Of a stretch of DNA of 64,000 nt, positions 1 to 10,248 are shown in pieces. This DNA is from Pedobacter hiemivivus. GTDB lineage: Bacteria > Bacteroidota > Bacteroidia > Sphingobacteriales > Sphingobacteriaceae. The stretch is taken from NCBI RefSeq assembly GCF_004331685.1, contig NZ_SJSM01000007.1, positions 62,001-126,000 of the forward strand, given 5' to 3'. Position 1 is the stretch's first letter, and every line of letters begins with the position of its first letter. The position numbers were made by a program, and so were the translations under genes. The notes under the pieces were generated by a model. It had not been told where the DNA came from and made no database searches. It saw only the letters and a list, made by a program, of their open reading frames with translations.

Positions 1-3000
1 AGTACAGCTACTCAAACGGCATTAGATGCTAAAGAAGATAAAGCGAATAAAAGTACCGATCTAGTTTTAGATGCAACTTCAAATGTAAAATATCCAACTG
101 TAAATGCAGTTAAAACATATATTGATTCGAAGGCGGGTATTGTAGACGCAACAACCGCGATTAAAGGAAGAATCATGCTATCTGGGGATCTCGCTGGTAC
201 AGCGGATGCTCCAACTGTGAAGACAGTCGGCGGGGCAATTGCAAGTGCTATTAAAACGGGGGTAGACTTGGCTAATGCGGCGACTGCTCAAAACCTAACG
301 GGCACGATTGTGAAGAGAGACGGGCTTGGCAACATAGAAGTGGGTACAGTAACCGGTAATTTAAACGGAAATGCGACTACAGCAACCACAGCCGGTTCTG
401 TTAGTGGAACTGTGATGGTACCTAATGGTGGAACAGGAATTACTTCCTACACGCCTGGAAATTTCATTAATGCCTTAGATGCGACTACACTACAGGAAAG
501 AACACCTTTACAAGTAAAAGAAGCTTTAGGCCTGGATCTGGTTGATAATACTTCTGATGCTGCAAAGCCTGTAAGTACGGCAACGCAGACTGCTTTAAAT
601 TTAAAAGAGGATAAGGTTAATAAAATCACAGATGGTACGTTCTCTGCAAATTCGGATACGAACTATCCCTCGGAAAAAGCGACAAAAACTTACGTAGATA
701 AAAAAGTAAATGATGCTGTTATAGGAGCGGGTGGTGTACCTGATGCCACAACAACTATCATTGGTAAAATACAGCTTGCCGGAGATCTATCGGGTGTTGC
801 TTCAGCTCCAACTGTACCTGGATTGGCTTTAAAAGAGCCGTTAATCACAAATCTGCAAGCTGTAAGAGGTGGTACAGGTATTACCAGTTATACAGCAGGA
901 AACTATATTAGTGCAGCAACAAGTACTACTTTGCAGCAAAGGACACCAACCCAGGTAAAGGTAGATTTGGGCTTGGATAATGTAAGTAATGTTAGTGATT
1001 TGTTAAAACCAATCAGTACTGCAACGCAGACCGAGTTAAACAAGAAGATAGATCTTACTGAAAAAGCAGCAGTGAATGGAGTTGCGACATTAGATGGCTC
1101 GGGGAAGATTCCCGTAGCACAAATTCCAGCGCTGTCCTTCGCTTCTGTTAATGTTTTTAGTACCGAAGCAGCTATGTTGGCCTTAAGTGGTGCGCAGGTT
1201 GGTAGTACAGTTATCAGGACTGACATTAGTAAAAGTTTTGTTTTGGGTGCTACCCCGGCTTCTGTACTGGCTAACTGGAAAGAAATATTAACACCAACGG
1301 GTACGGGAGTACAAACGGTGAACGGAGTGGTTGGGCCTGATGTGGTTTTGACCAAGACAAATTTAGGTTTGCCGAATGTTGACAATACCAGTGATATGGG
1401 TAAACCTGTCAGCACGGCTACACAGACGGCTTTAAATCTGAAAGAGGATAAATTAAATAAAAGCTTAGACATCAGTACTGATGGTGCTTCAGATACCAAA
1501 TACCCTTCTGTAAAAGCGGTTAAGACTTATGTCGATGCTGTATCTGCGGCAGGTTCACCTGACGCGACTACTACAGGAAAAGGTATTGTAAAATTGGCCG
1601 GAGATCTGGGCGGAACTGCTGCTTTACCTACGGTATTGTTGGTTGGCGGTTCTACCTCAACTGCAATTAATGCAGGGGTAATCCTTGCGAATAACGCTAC
1701 TGCTATAAATACACCGAATACTATTGTAAAAAGAGATGGCTCAGGTAACTTTGCTGCCGGAACCATTACAGGTAACCTGATCGGAAATGCATCAACTGCA
1801 ACTTCCTTAAGTGGAACAGTTGGTGTGGCGAATGGTGGTACAGGACTGAACTCTTTAACTCCCGGAAGTTATTTATATGCTGCAACAGCAACTTCAATTG
1901 GACAAAAAACAGCTGCAGAGCTAAAAACTGACCTGGCCCTTAATAATGTAAATAATACAAGTGACGCATTGAAGCCAATCAGTACGGCCACACAAACTGC
2001 ATTGGATTTAAAGCAGAATATTTCGAATATCAGTAATAACATTGCTGGTGATGCGAGTTCTACAACAAAGTACCCTTCTGTAAAGGCTATGAAAGACTAT
2101 GCTGATGGCATGGTGTCGGGAGGTGGCTCGCCTGCTACTACAACTACAAAAGGTATTGTAATGCTTGCCGGAGATTTAAGTAATACTGCTGATGTACCTA
2201 TGGTAGCGACAGTAGGTGGTTCCGCGGCGGCTGCTATTAATACGGCAACGGTGGCAGCTAACCTTGCAACAAGCTCGCCAACAGCTAATACGATTGTTAA
2301 AAGAGATGCATCGGGTAATTTCTCAGCGATGGCTATTACTGCCGGAACTTTTAATGGTGCTTTAACCGGTAACGTAACAGGTACTGCTACTGGTCTTGCA
2401 GGTGTTTCTGCAAATGGAATTTTAGTCCGGACCTCAGCTACTGCGACTACATCACGTAGTATTGCTGGTACAGCAAATGAGATTACAGTAACGAATGGAG
2501 ACGGTGTTACAGCTAACCCTACTTTATCATTGGCTAGTACAGGTGTAACCGCAGGAAGTTATACCTCAGCTAACGTAACGGTTGATGCGAAGGGAAGAAT
2601 TACAGCCGTTGCTAATGGATCAGGCGGAGGCGGTGGTGCTGTGGCAAGTGATTTAGGATATACGTCTTCTGCGACTAACGGTGTGATCACTTCTAAAGCG
2701 GGGGCATTGATTGGAACTGCGGCTACTATTCCTGGAGCTACAACAAGTGTGGCGGGAGTAATGATTGCGACTGATAAGGCTAAGCTAGATCAATATCCGG
2801 TGGTTATTGCAGCTGACGCTACAAAGGTCTTAACTGCTAATGCTGATGGAACTGCTAAATGGGTTGCTCCCGCAGTCGGTGGTGGCGGCGCTGTTAGTAA
2901 AGCTTATAATCCATCTGGAAATTCTCGTGTGCTGGTAATTGCAACAGGCGACGGAATAACGGTTGCAATGAGTAACGGACCTGTTTTGGGAACAACGAAA

Positions 3001-3330
3001 TTTACATTTACTATACCTGCGGGAGTGACTATTCTAAAAGCGAAGCTTAATTTAGATAATGCGCTTTTTGGCAAAACACCGTCAGACCCTGCTCCTGTTA
3101 TATATTACGAGATACAAGATGAAAATATTGCTGATCCATCAGATTTCCTTCAATATCCTATGCCGAACTTTTTAATCATCAACAAGACAAATTCGCTGCC
3201 ATATAGCTATGCTGCTACGGGCACGTCGGCAAATCCTGTGGCGATGGATGTGCTACCAAGTAATAAAATTATAAGTTGGAAGGTTACGCCTAATGCAGCT
3301 AAAACCTATACAATAGTGATAAATTTCTAA
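1..3330 (+). CDS. Tail-fibre-like repetitive surface protein, 5' end outside window
   Basis: The frame is open from base 1, so the start lies upstream; an internal ATG at 175 is not the true start. About 1109 residues are visible. The protein is built from degenerate repeats that cycle through the motifs STATQTALNLKEDK, YPSVKAVKTYVD, KGIVKLAGDLGGTA, NTIVKRDGSGNF and VANGGTG...SYTPGNY, rich in Ala, Thr, Gly and Val and poor in Cys. This composition is typical of phage-tail-fibre-like or trimeric beta-structured fibres in Bacteroidota genomes. The last 130 residues (from about 2890) leave the repeat pattern and may form a terminal domain. No T9SS sorting domain is visible at the C-terminus. The stop is one base before the next start, so the two genes are translationally close. 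Function as a surface fibre or adhesin is inferred; no catalytic motif is seen. Confidence 0.75.
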   Translation, partial: STATQTALDAKEDKANKSTDLVLDATSNVKYPTVNAVKTYIDSKAGIVDATTAIKGRIMLSGDLAGTADAPTVKTVGGAIASAIKTGVDLANAATAQNLTGTIVKRDGLGNIEVGTVTGNLNGNATTATTAGSVSGTVMVPNGGTGITSYTPGNFINALDATTLQERTPLQVKEALGLDLVDNTSDAAKPVSTATQTALNLKEDKVNKITDGTFSANSDTNYPSEKATKTYVDKKVNDAVIGAGGVPDATTTIIGKIQLAGDLSGVASAPTVPGLALKEPLITNLQAVRGGTGITSYTAGNYISAATSTTLQQRTPTQVKVDLGLDNVSNVSDLLKPISTATQTELNKKIDLTEKAAVNGVATLDGSGKIPVAQIPALSFASVNVFSTEAAMLALSGAQVGSTVIRTDISKSFVLGATPASVLANWKEILTPTGTGVQTVNGVVGPDVVLTKTNLGLPNVDNTSDMGKPVSTATQTALNLKEDKLNKSLDISTDGASDTKYPSVKAVKTYVDAVSAAGSPDATTTGKGIVKLAGDLGGTAALPTVLLVGGSTSTAINAGVILANNATAINTPNTIVKRDGSGNFAAGTITGNLIGNASTATSLSGTVGVANGGTGLNSLTPGSYLYAATATSIGQKTAAELKTDLALNNVNNTSDALKPISTATQTALDLKQNISNISNNIAGDASSTTKYPSVKAMKDYADGMVSGGGSPATTTTKGIVMLAGDLSNTADVPMVATVGGSAAAAINTATVAANLATSSPTANTIVKRDASGNFSAMAITAGTFNGALTGNVTGTATGLAGVSANGILVRTSATATTSRSIAGTANEITVTNGDGVTANPTLSLASTGVTAGSYTSANVTVDAKGRITAVANGSGGGGGAVASDLGYTSSATNGVITSKAGALIGTAATIPGATTSVAGVMIATDKAKLDQYPVVIAADATKVLTANADGTAKWVAPAVGGGGAVSKAYNPSGNSRVLVIATGDGITVAMSNGPVLGTTKFTFTIPAGVTILKAKLNLDNALFGKTPSDPAPVIYYEIQDENIADPSDFLQYPMPNFLIINKTNSLPYSYAATGTSANPVAMDVLPSNKIISWKVTPNAAKTYTIVINF

Positions 3331-3331
3331 G

Positions 3332-6300
3332 ATGGGAAAAAACGGGTATATTTTTGTCATTGTTCTGCTATGGTTAATTCCTTTTGTTGGTAAAGGGCAG
3401 TCCCTTAATGGGAGATTCTATATCACCGGGGCATCGGAGGTCGCATCAACTCCAAACTCAAATTATTCTATTGAGGGAGTTTTTACAGATCCTCGATATA
3501 TTAATAGCGCTGCAGATATTTTACCAGGGGATATGATTGCAGATGTTCTTGGATTGACTTTTAGGATTGATAAAATCACTCATCTCAATGGGTCGTCGAT
3601 TACAGTAGATGCTACCTACCTTAGAGGTGCACTAGACGTTTACGACACCTATCCAACTTCCTATAACACAGGAACTCTTTTTAGGCCTACACCTAATGGT
3701 TACCCGCAGTTAACGAATGATCAGGAATATGTAAATGAAGGGCTGAAGATTGCGGTTATTAACTCTGCTATTCAGGATATCGATAAAGACATCAGAGGTT
3801 TTAAATCCGGAACCGAAGCTGATCTTCCTGCTACGCCAAAGGCCGGCGATCTTTTTTATAATGTTACCGAGAAAAAACTATACGCCTACACAGCCGATGG
3901 CTGGGTACCTGTTGGTGGAGGAGTAATAGCAAGCGGTACAACTGCTGAATTCCCGAACCCTGCAAAGAGCGGAGAGATGTTCCTGAATAAAGATGACAAT
4001 AAAACTTATATTTATAACGGCGCTTTATGGCTTGAGCTTTCGACGAATGGATCCACCCCAAGTGCCAATATTAATCCTGATCCGACTAAGGTAAGTGTTA
4101 AGGAAGGCGACCTTTTCTATAATATATCAGACCACAAATTATATGTTTATAATGGTACGGTCTGGATGCCGATCAACAATCTCTTGCGTAACGGTCAGAT
4201 CTTCGTTGGTAATGCTTCCAATACACCTGTGTCTGTTGCTTTAACGGGAGATGCAACCATCACCAATATTGGTAAGCTGACCATTCAGCCGCTTGCTATT
4301 ACTGATGAGAAACTAGATAAGACAAAAATTCCTTTGAGTGGCTTTGGCATTCCCCTAGACAATGTATCGATGGGAGATGCCACTACAAATTTTAAAATCA
4401 TTAACCTTGCCAACCCCTCTACCAATTCAGATGCGGCAACAAAAGGTTATGTAGACGCATTGGTGTCTGCTCCGGGCTCTATGGTTTTAGCTAATAATAA
4501 CTTTCTGGTTGGTAACAGTTCCAACAAGGCGATAGGGGTATTGAAGAGTCTCATTCCAATTAGTGGTTTCGATAAAGCTGGAGCTAACGTGTCAATGGGA
4601 GGGGGTACACCAGTGACCAATTTCAAGATCACCAATATGGCTGATCCTACTGCAGCACAGGACGCTGCAACTAAGGCTTATGTTGACGGCAGACAAGTTA
4701 ATGCTGCAAATATTCTATTGCCAACAGGAAATTTCCTGGTAGGTGACATCGCAGGAAAAGCTGTGGCTACGCTAAAAAATACGGTATCATTAACCGGTTT
4801 CGCTGCACCTACGGCGGATATTGCTGCAGGTGGTTTTAAGATTACTGGTCTTGCAAATCCCGTGGATGCTCAAGATGCTGTTACCAAAGGTTATATCGAT
4901 ACCAAAACATTTGATCCCGCTAGAATTAACCTGGCTAAAGACCTTTTTATGATTGGTGATGTAAATGGGAAAGCCACGGGGATTGAAAAAAATACCATTC
5001 CATTGAGTGGTTTCAAAGATCCTGCTACTGACATTTCACTTGCAGGTTTTTTATTAACAAATATAGGTACGCCATTAGCGGAAACAGATGCTACGAATAA
5101 AAAGTATGTTGATGACCTTTTTAGTACACCTTCATCCATACTTGCTCTGCCTTCTGGAAACCTCTTTGTGGGGAACAGTACAGGGAAAGCAACTGCCACA
5201 CCGAAAATTCAGGTGCCATTGAGCGGTTTTGGTAAAGCTACGGAGAATGTGAATATGGGGGATGCTGTAAATCAATTCAATATTAGTTTTTTAAAGGACC
5301 CGGTTTTTGAACAGGACGCAGCCACGAAGAATTATGTAGACAGCAAGCTATCTACGCCCGGAGTAATAACCTTATCAACAGATCATATTTTTGTCGGCGA
5401 TGCCTCTAATAAAGCAAATGGTGTGCTTAAAAACACTGTGCCTGTAAGTGATTTCGGTGCTGCAATAGCAGATGTGGTAATGGGAGATGGAACAACTAAT
5501 TTTAAAATTACAAGTCTTGCAGATCCTACTACCGATCAGGATGCTGCAACGAAAAAATATGTGGATTCAAAAACTTCAGAGACACCAACAGGCCCAACAG
5601 CACCAACTGGAGCAAAGGCAGGTGATACTTATTATAATACTGTAGAAGGTCGTTTGTATGTTTATAATGGTACTACTTGGGTACCTGTTGATAATAAACT
5701 TTCTGACGGTCACTTGTTTGTTGGAAGTCCAGCAGGTATAGCAGTGTCAACACCTAAAAATGTGGTTCCTTTAAGTGGCTTTGGTTCTGCCCAGGGAGAT
5801 GTAGCAATGGGTAATTTTAAATTAATTAACCTTGCCGAGCCAACCCTAGATCAGGATGCTGCTACTAAAAAATATGTAGATGCAAAAACAGTGAAGATGC
5901 CTACGGGACCGACAGCCCCAGCTAATCCAGTTGTAGGTGATACTTATTATAATACTGCTGAAAACCGTTTATATGTGTACAACGGTACGGGATGGGTAGC
6001 GGTAGACAATAAGCTCGCAACAGGCGAACTTTATGTAGGTAATGCTGCAGGTATCGCAGAATCAACCACTAAAGATAAAGTGCTAATCAGTGGCTTTGGT
6101 ATAGCAAAAGCAGATGTTGCTTTGGGTGATGGAACAGCCAATTTTAAGATTACAAATCTGGCAAATCCCGCTGCAGATCAGGATGCGGCTACTAAAAAAT
6201 ATGTAGACGATAAAACAGGTAAAACACCTATAGGGCCTACAGCACCAACTAATCCACTCGTAGGTGATACTTATTATAATACTGCTGAAAATCGCTTTTA

Positions 6301-7054
6301 TGTATACAATGGTACAGGGTGGGTAGCCGTAGACAATAAGCTCGCAACAGGAGAGCTTTATGTAGGTAATGCTGCTGGTATTGCAGAATCAACCACTAAA
6401 GATAAAGTGCTCATCAGTGGATTTGGTGCAGCAAAAGCAGACCTTGTTTTGGGTGATGGAATAGCTGCAAATTTTAAAGTTACGAATATGGCAGATCCTA
6501 TCGCAGATCAGGATGCCGCAACTAAGAAATACGTAGATGCTGGAATTACTAACGCAACAGCTGCAGGTAGAGATAACTTGGGTAACCATCTAGCTACGGA
6601 GAGTATTAAACTTTCGGCATTCTCGATCAGCAATGACGGTGGAACCGGCAAAGGCTTGACTTTCGATACTCAAGGAAATGCAATATTGGCTCAAGATTTA
6701 ACCATAAACGGAAATTTATACACCCCATCGGATAGAAATTTGAAATCAAACATCGAAACCTTAACTACAGTTCTGCAAAAGATTAATCAGATCAGAGGTG
6801 TGAGTTTTGAATATAAAGATCAAACTAAATACGCAACAGGTGTAAAAATAGGAGTGATAGCTCAAGAGCTTCAAAAGGTGTACCCAGAGATGGTGACGAA
6901 AGGTAAAGATGGCTTTTTAAAAGTAGACTATACTCAACTAACGGGTATGCTGATCCAGGCGGTAAAGGAACAGCAAGAGGAGATTGATGGATTGAAGATC
7001 CGTATGGATAAACAACAAGAACAGATCAATAACATTCTTAAAAATATGCAATAA
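3332..7054 (+). CDS. Tail-fibre-like surface protein with C-terminal S74 intramolecular chaperone
   Basis: A 1240-residue exported protein with an N-terminal signal peptide (GYIFVIVLLWLIPFVGKGQ). The middle repeats two modules: GDTYYNT...LYVYNGTGWVAVDNKL and NFKITNLADP...DQDAATKKYVD, at least nine copies of the latter. The last 110 residues are a peptidase S74 / endosialidase chaperone domain: PSDRNLKSNI gives the Ser1133-Lys1138 dyad with the family's five-residue spacing, followed by IGVIAQELQKVYPE and a terminal coiled coil. In phage tailspikes this domain trimerises the fibre and then cuts itself off before the serine. By family knowledge the mature product would be a trimeric fibre lacking the last ~108 residues. 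The gene starts one base after its upstream neighbour, whose repeats are similar in style. Confidence 0.85.
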   Translation: MGKNGYIFVIVLLWLIPFVGKGQSLNGRFYITGASEVASTPNSNYSIEGVFTDPRYINSAADILPGDMIADVLGLTFRIDKITHLNGSSITVDATYLRGALDVYDTYPTSYNTGTLFRPTPNGYPQLTNDQEYVNEGLKIAVINSAIQDIDKDIRGFKSGTEADLPATPKAGDLFYNVTEKKLYAYTADGWVPVGGGVIASGTTAEFPNPAKSGEMFLNKDDNKTYIYNGALWLELSTNGSTPSANINPDPTKVSVKEGDLFYNISDHKLYVYNGTVWMPINNLLRNGQIFVGNASNTPVSVALTGDATITNIGKLTIQPLAITDEKLDKTKIPLSGFGIPLDNVSMGDATTNFKIINLANPSTNSDAATKGYVDALVSAPGSMVLANNNFLVGNSSNKAIGVLKSLIPISGFDKAGANVSMGGGTPVTNFKITNMADPTAAQDAATKAYVDGRQVNAANILLPTGNFLVGDIAGKAVATLKNTVSLTGFAAPTADIAAGGFKITGLANPVDAQDAVTKGYIDTKTFDPARINLAKDLFMIGDVNGKATGIEKNTIPLSGFKDPATDISLAGFLLTNIGTPLAETDATNKKYVDDLFSTPSSILALPSGNLFVGNSTGKATATPKIQVPLSGFGKATENVNMGDAVNQFNISFLKDPVFEQDAATKNYVDSKLSTPGVITLSTDHIFVGDASNKANGVLKNTVPVSDFGAAIADVVMGDGTTNFKITSLADPTTDQDAATKKYVDSKTSETPTGPTAPTGAKAGDTYYNTVEGRLYVYNGTTWVPVDNKLSDGHLFVGSPAGIAVSTPKNVVPLSGFGSAQGDVAMGNFKLINLAEPTLDQDAATKKYVDAKTVKMPTGPTAPANPVVGDTYYNTAENRLYVYNGTGWVAVDNKLATGELYVGNAAGIAESTTKDKVLISGFGIAKADVALGDGTANFKITNLANPAADQDAATKKYVDDKTGKTPIGPTAPTNPLVGDTYYNTAENRFYVYNGTGWVAVDNKLATGELYVGNAAGIAESTTKDKVLISGFGAAKADLVLGDGIAANFKVTNMADPIADQDAATKKYVDAGITNATAAGRDNLGNHLATESIKLSAFSISNDGGTGKGLTFDTQGNAILAQDLTINGNLYTPSDRNLKSNIETLTTVLQKINQIRGVSFEYKDQTKYATGVKIGVIAQELQKVYPEMVTKGKDGFLKVDYTQLTGMLIQAVKEQQEEIDGLKIRMDKQQEQINNILKNMQ

Positions 7055-7095
7055 CTATTGATAAAAAGAGACCACTATTTTGAAGCTATATAGAG

Positions 7096-8535
7096 ATGAT
7101 AGGTAAACGATTAAAGCATACACTTGTCCCCACAGTTTTTGTAGGGTTATTATGTTTAAATGCAAGTGGGCAGACTAAAGACATTAGCTTGAAAATACAT
7201 TTGTCTGGTGTAGCGAAAAGCAAGATTTCTTTGCTTTCCCTTGCTGGTGCATCTATAAAAACAATTGTAGAAAATCCAGCTATAAATAATGGCGGAACCT
7301 CAGTGTTGAATATCCCTAAAGATCAATTACCGGGAGAGTTTGTTTTGCGTTTTGACTATCAGGAAAAAGAGAGTAGTAATCCTTACCCTGCTGAAAAACG
7401 CATTTTTGTAAACAATCAAAATCTGGAACTTTGGGCCCGTCCTAAAGCATTGAATCATCCCGATAGTACTTATTTCCAAAAAGGAGAAATAGAAAATACG
7501 GTGATCACAGCTTTTGCTGCGGACAATGGGAAAAGAAGAGAACAGCTAGGATTGTTACAGAATTTTCTGATGAATTATGACCGTCCGGAATCGAAGTTTT
7601 TTGCATTGGGAACGGAAGAATATGAAGGAAGACGTTTGACTTACAATAAATGGATTGAAGCACAAACCTTGCAACACAAGAATACTTTTGTGAGCAATAG
7701 TTTTGTATTTCAACATATCGCGCCAATCCTTTGGAAAGGAACAGAAAAAGACAGAGTGAACAGTGTGATCGAACATTATTTAGATGGCATGGACTTTAAA
7801 AATCCAATGATCATCAAAACAACCGAGATCAAAGAGTGGATGAATAAGTATGTAAATATTTATGGCGCCATGTCAACCACTATTGAACTCCGAGATTCTC
7901 TGTTTACCCTTGCCGGAAAACGCGCCATAGAGAAAGCCCGTTTGGGTCATCCTTTAGTTTACGGATGGATGGTAGATTATTTCTACAATGGATTTGAAAG
8001 TTTTAACATGACTGCAGGCATAAAAATGTTGGAACCTTACCTGAACGATCCACTTTGCTTAACGAGCCGTAGAAAAGCAATCGAGCAGAGATTGAAAGGT
8101 CTGGAAACCTTAGTTGTAGGTTCCGTAACGCCTGATTTTGACTGGAAACTGGCTTCAGGTAATACGGTTAAGTTTCATCAATTTAAAACTGAAGCCAAAT
8201 ATAAACTGGTATTGTTTTGGTCGGCCGATTGTCAGCACTGTAAAGAGTTGGTAGAAAAATTACATCCCTGGTACCAGGACGCTTCAAAAAGAGAAATGAT
8301 GGATGTCTTCGCCATCAGTTTAGATGAAACAGAAACGGAGATTCCAGCATGGGAAAAAGCCAAAGTAGGCTTGCCTGCATTTAAACATAAGCGAGGAGAA
8401 CAAGGAATAAGAAGTCCTGAAGCTGCGGCATACTTTGTCTTGTCAACACCAACAATGGTATTGGTAGATGCGAAGAGCAATAAAATTGTGGCTTTACCTG
8501 AGACTGTTGCTCAGTTGGAAGCAGAAATGAAATAA
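7096..8535 (+). CDS. Thioredoxin-fold (TlpA/DUF5106-like) exported protein
   Basis: A 479-residue protein with a signal peptide (cleavage near SGQ, residue 25). The N-terminal third resembles the beta-rich DUF4369-like segment often found ahead of TlpA domains in Bacteroidota, and the middle is helical. The C-terminal thioredoxin fold starts near residue 345 (VTPDFDW) with FWSADCQHCK, active-site Cys379 and Cys382, and a cis-proline loop STPTMVLVD. Family knowledge makes it a periplasmic thiol-disulfide reductase or thioredoxin. Its place among genes for cysteine-containing surface proteins (each FISUMP copy has a conserved CW...C...C pattern) suggests a role in their disulfide handling, which is inference. 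It starts 41 bases after the S74 gene and ends 9 bases before the next start. Confidence 0.8.
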   Translation: MIGKRLKHTLVPTVFVGLLCLNASGQTKDISLKIHLSGVAKSKISLLSLAGASIKTIVENPAINNGGTSVLNIPKDQLPGEFVLRFDYQEKESSNPYPAEKRIFVNNQNLELWARPKALNHPDSTYFQKGEIENTVITAFAADNGKRREQLGLLQNFLMNYDRPESKFFALGTEEYEGRRLTYNKWIEAQTLQHKNTFVSNSFVFQHIAPILWKGTEKDRVNSVIEHYLDGMDFKNPMIIKTTEIKEWMNKYVNIYGAMSTTIELRDSLFTLAGKRAIEKARLGHPLVYGWMVDYFYNGFESFNMTAGIKMLEPYLNDPLCLTSRRKAIEQRLKGLETLVVGSVTPDFDWKLASGNTVKFHQFKTEAKYKLVLFWSADCQHCKELVEKLHPWYQDASKREMMDVFAISLDETETEIPAWEKAKVGLPAFKHKRGEQGIRSPEAAAYFVLSTPTMVLVDAKSNKIVALPETVAQLEAEMK

Positions 8536-8544
8536 TCAGTATTG

Positions 8545-9324
8545 ATGAAAAATATATTATTAGGAAAAATGAAAAGACTTATCGCATCTATTGCCATTGG
8601 ATTTTTGCTGTTTATCTGTCCTGATGTAAAGGCTCAGCTGAAGGTAGGATCAGAAGGAATCTTTGTCCAACCAGGAACTGTATTCTATACCGAGGGCTTA
8701 ACACTGGTTCCAGCTACGGAATGGGGAATGAACAACCTGATGATTACTAAACAAATGCAAACGGTGATCTGGCCAAAGTTCAATAGCATCCAACGAATAT
8801 ACAGGTTTAGCAGACCAGCAACTTTTGATGGGGAGCTTGCCCTGAATTATGAGGATGTTGAACTCAATGGAAACGAAGGCAAAAGCTTGGTGTTGGCTTA
8901 TTCAAAAGCACCAAGTAACAACTATAAAGATTTTACGCTGGTTAAGGAAAGTGTGGCTAATCCGACCGAGCGATACGTTGGTCAGCTGTTTGGGGATAAG
9001 ATTACTTTTTCTGATTTAACGGCAGTAACCATGGAATCAGGCAAAGAAGCTTATTCAGATTTGATTGCTAACAACATGATTACGCCAAATGGTGATGGTG
9101 TAAATGATACCTGGATTGTTAAAAACATCCATCTATATCCTAACAACGAGTTGAAGATTTACGACCGCGAAGGAAGGCTAGTTTTCAATATGATAGGTTA
9201 TGACAACACCTGGGGAGGTACGTTTAATGGAAGTGCGCTACCCGAAGATAGTTATTACTATGTCCTGTATTTCGATTCAGGAAAAGCAAAAAGATCAGGA
9301 TTTATCTCTGTAGTAAGGGAATAA
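8545..9324 (+). CDS. Exported protein with type B T9SS sorting (gliding motility-associated) domain
   Basis: About 259 residues. The ATG at 8545 follows a TTG at 8542 and was preferred; ATG 8569 would still leave a signal peptide. After the signal peptide (ends near DVKAQ) comes a short beta-rich region of unknown function. The C-terminal ~85 residues are the CHU_C / gliding-motility-associated type B sorting domain: NNMITPNGDGVNDTWIV, LKIYDREGRLVF, YDNTWGG, ALPEDSYYYVL. Such domains direct export through the type IX secretion system and, by family knowledge, often depend on a PorP/SprF partner. That partner is encoded immediately downstream. The body is very short for a T9SS cargo, so the protein may be an anchor or carrier rather than an enzyme, which is inference. 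Confidence 0.85.
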   Translation: MKNILLGKMKRLIASIAIGFLLFICPDVKAQLKVGSEGIFVQPGTVFYTEGLTLVPATEWGMNNLMITKQMQTVIWPKFNSIQRIYRFSRPATFDGELALNYEDVELNGNEGKSLVLAYSKAPSNNYKDFTLVKESVANPTERYVGQLFGDKITFSDLTAVTMESGKEAYSDLIANNMITPNGDGVNDTWIVKNIHLYPNNELKIYDREGRLVFNMIGYDNTWGGTFNGSALPEDSYYYVLYFDSGKAKRSGFISVVRE

Positions 9325-9328
9325 TAAA

Positions 9329-10246
9329 ATGAAAGAATTGAGCATGAAAAATAGAGTTAATAAGGCGTTATTTGCTGCATTGGGAGTTTTAGCTGGATTG
9401 GTAATCGCATTCCCTGCATCGGCACAAATCAGACCCTTAGGTACCCAGTATTATGAAAATCAATACATCAGTAATCCTGCATTTGCAGGGATGGAAAAGG
9501 GATTAAATGTGAACCTTAGTTACCGCAATCAATGGCGGAGCATCGAAGGTTCGCCAGTTACGATGGCTGTGAGTGGAGATTATCAGCGCGATAAAGTAGG
9601 GATGGGCCTAATCATATATAATGACAAAGCCGGACTGATTGGGCGTACCCGCATCATGGCGAGTTATGCTTATCACTTGCCATTAAATGGAGACAACAAA
9701 AACTTGCACTTTGGTCTTTCTCTCGGTGCGATGAAAGAAAGTCTGGACAATAACAAGATTATTGCTGAACCCGATGATATTTTGGCGCAACGTTTTAACG
9801 AACGCAAGCCTTATATTGATGGAGATTTTGGTATTGCATATACCAATGAGCGGTTCACAATACAAGGAGCATTGCCTAACCTGTCTAAATTTTTGCAGAA
9901 GGATCCGCTGGTTACGATAGATGGACATACTTATTTTGCTGCCATGTCTTACAAAATCGGATCTGCTTTGGATATCGTGTCTATAGAACCTAAAATCAGT
10001 TTCAGAGGAGCTAAAGACATTGAAAGCATTTGGGATGTGGGTACAAACCTGAAGCTTGAAAACAACATTCTTAATTTCATGGGAATGTTCCGTAGCGACA
10101 AAAGTTCTGTTTTTGGTGTAGGCGTAAATTACGATAAGTACTTTATACAATGCTTTTATACCAGTCAATTGGCTGGAGATCGTATGCGTACTGGTGGAGA
10201 TTTTGAGGTCAATTTAAAAATTAATCTGTTTAAGGAGCCGAAGTAA
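9329..10246 (+). CDS. PorP/SprF family type IX secretion outer-membrane protein
   Basis: A 305-residue protein with a signal peptide ending AFPASAQ. The mature N-terminus, PLGTQYYENQYISNPAFAG, and the following SYRNQWRSIEGSP are the hallmark of the PorP/SprF family, as are the alternating amphipathic beta strands (MGLIIYNDKAGLIGRTR, HFGLSLGAM). These outer-membrane beta-barrels work with the type IX translocon and are commonly paired with cargo bearing type B sorting domains. The gene sits between such a cargo gene (gap 4 bases) and the giant FISUMP gene (gap 2 bases), so it probably serves one or both. The chosen start has AAGGGA 8 bases upstream; an in-frame ATG at 9344 is an alternative. 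Confidence 0.9.
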   Translation: MKELSMKNRVNKALFAALGVLAGLVIAFPASAQIRPLGTQYYENQYISNPAFAGMEKGLNVNLSYRNQWRSIEGSPVTMAVSGDYQRDKVGMGLIIYNDKAGLIGRTRIMASYAYHLPLNGDNKNLHFGLSLGAMKESLDNNKIIAEPDDILAQRFNERKPYIDGDFGIAYTNERFTIQGALPNLSKFLQKDPLVTIDGHTYFAAMSYKIGSALDIVSIEPKISFRGAKDIESIWDVGTNLKLENNILNFMGMFRSDKSSVFGVGVNYDKYFIQCFYTSQLAGDRMRTGGDFEVNLKINLFKEPK

Positions 10247-10248
10247 AA

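Noticed and set aside
903..1499. Long minus-strand reading frame opposite the first fibre gene
   Set aside because: It mirrors the low-complexity coding repeats of the plus-strand gene and shows no domain or start signal. The same holds for antisense frames in 3332-22032.
1..7054. Prophage tail region
   Set aside because: No baseplate, capsid, terminase or lysis gene is in the window and the neighbours are T9SS surface genes. Left side cannot be seen.
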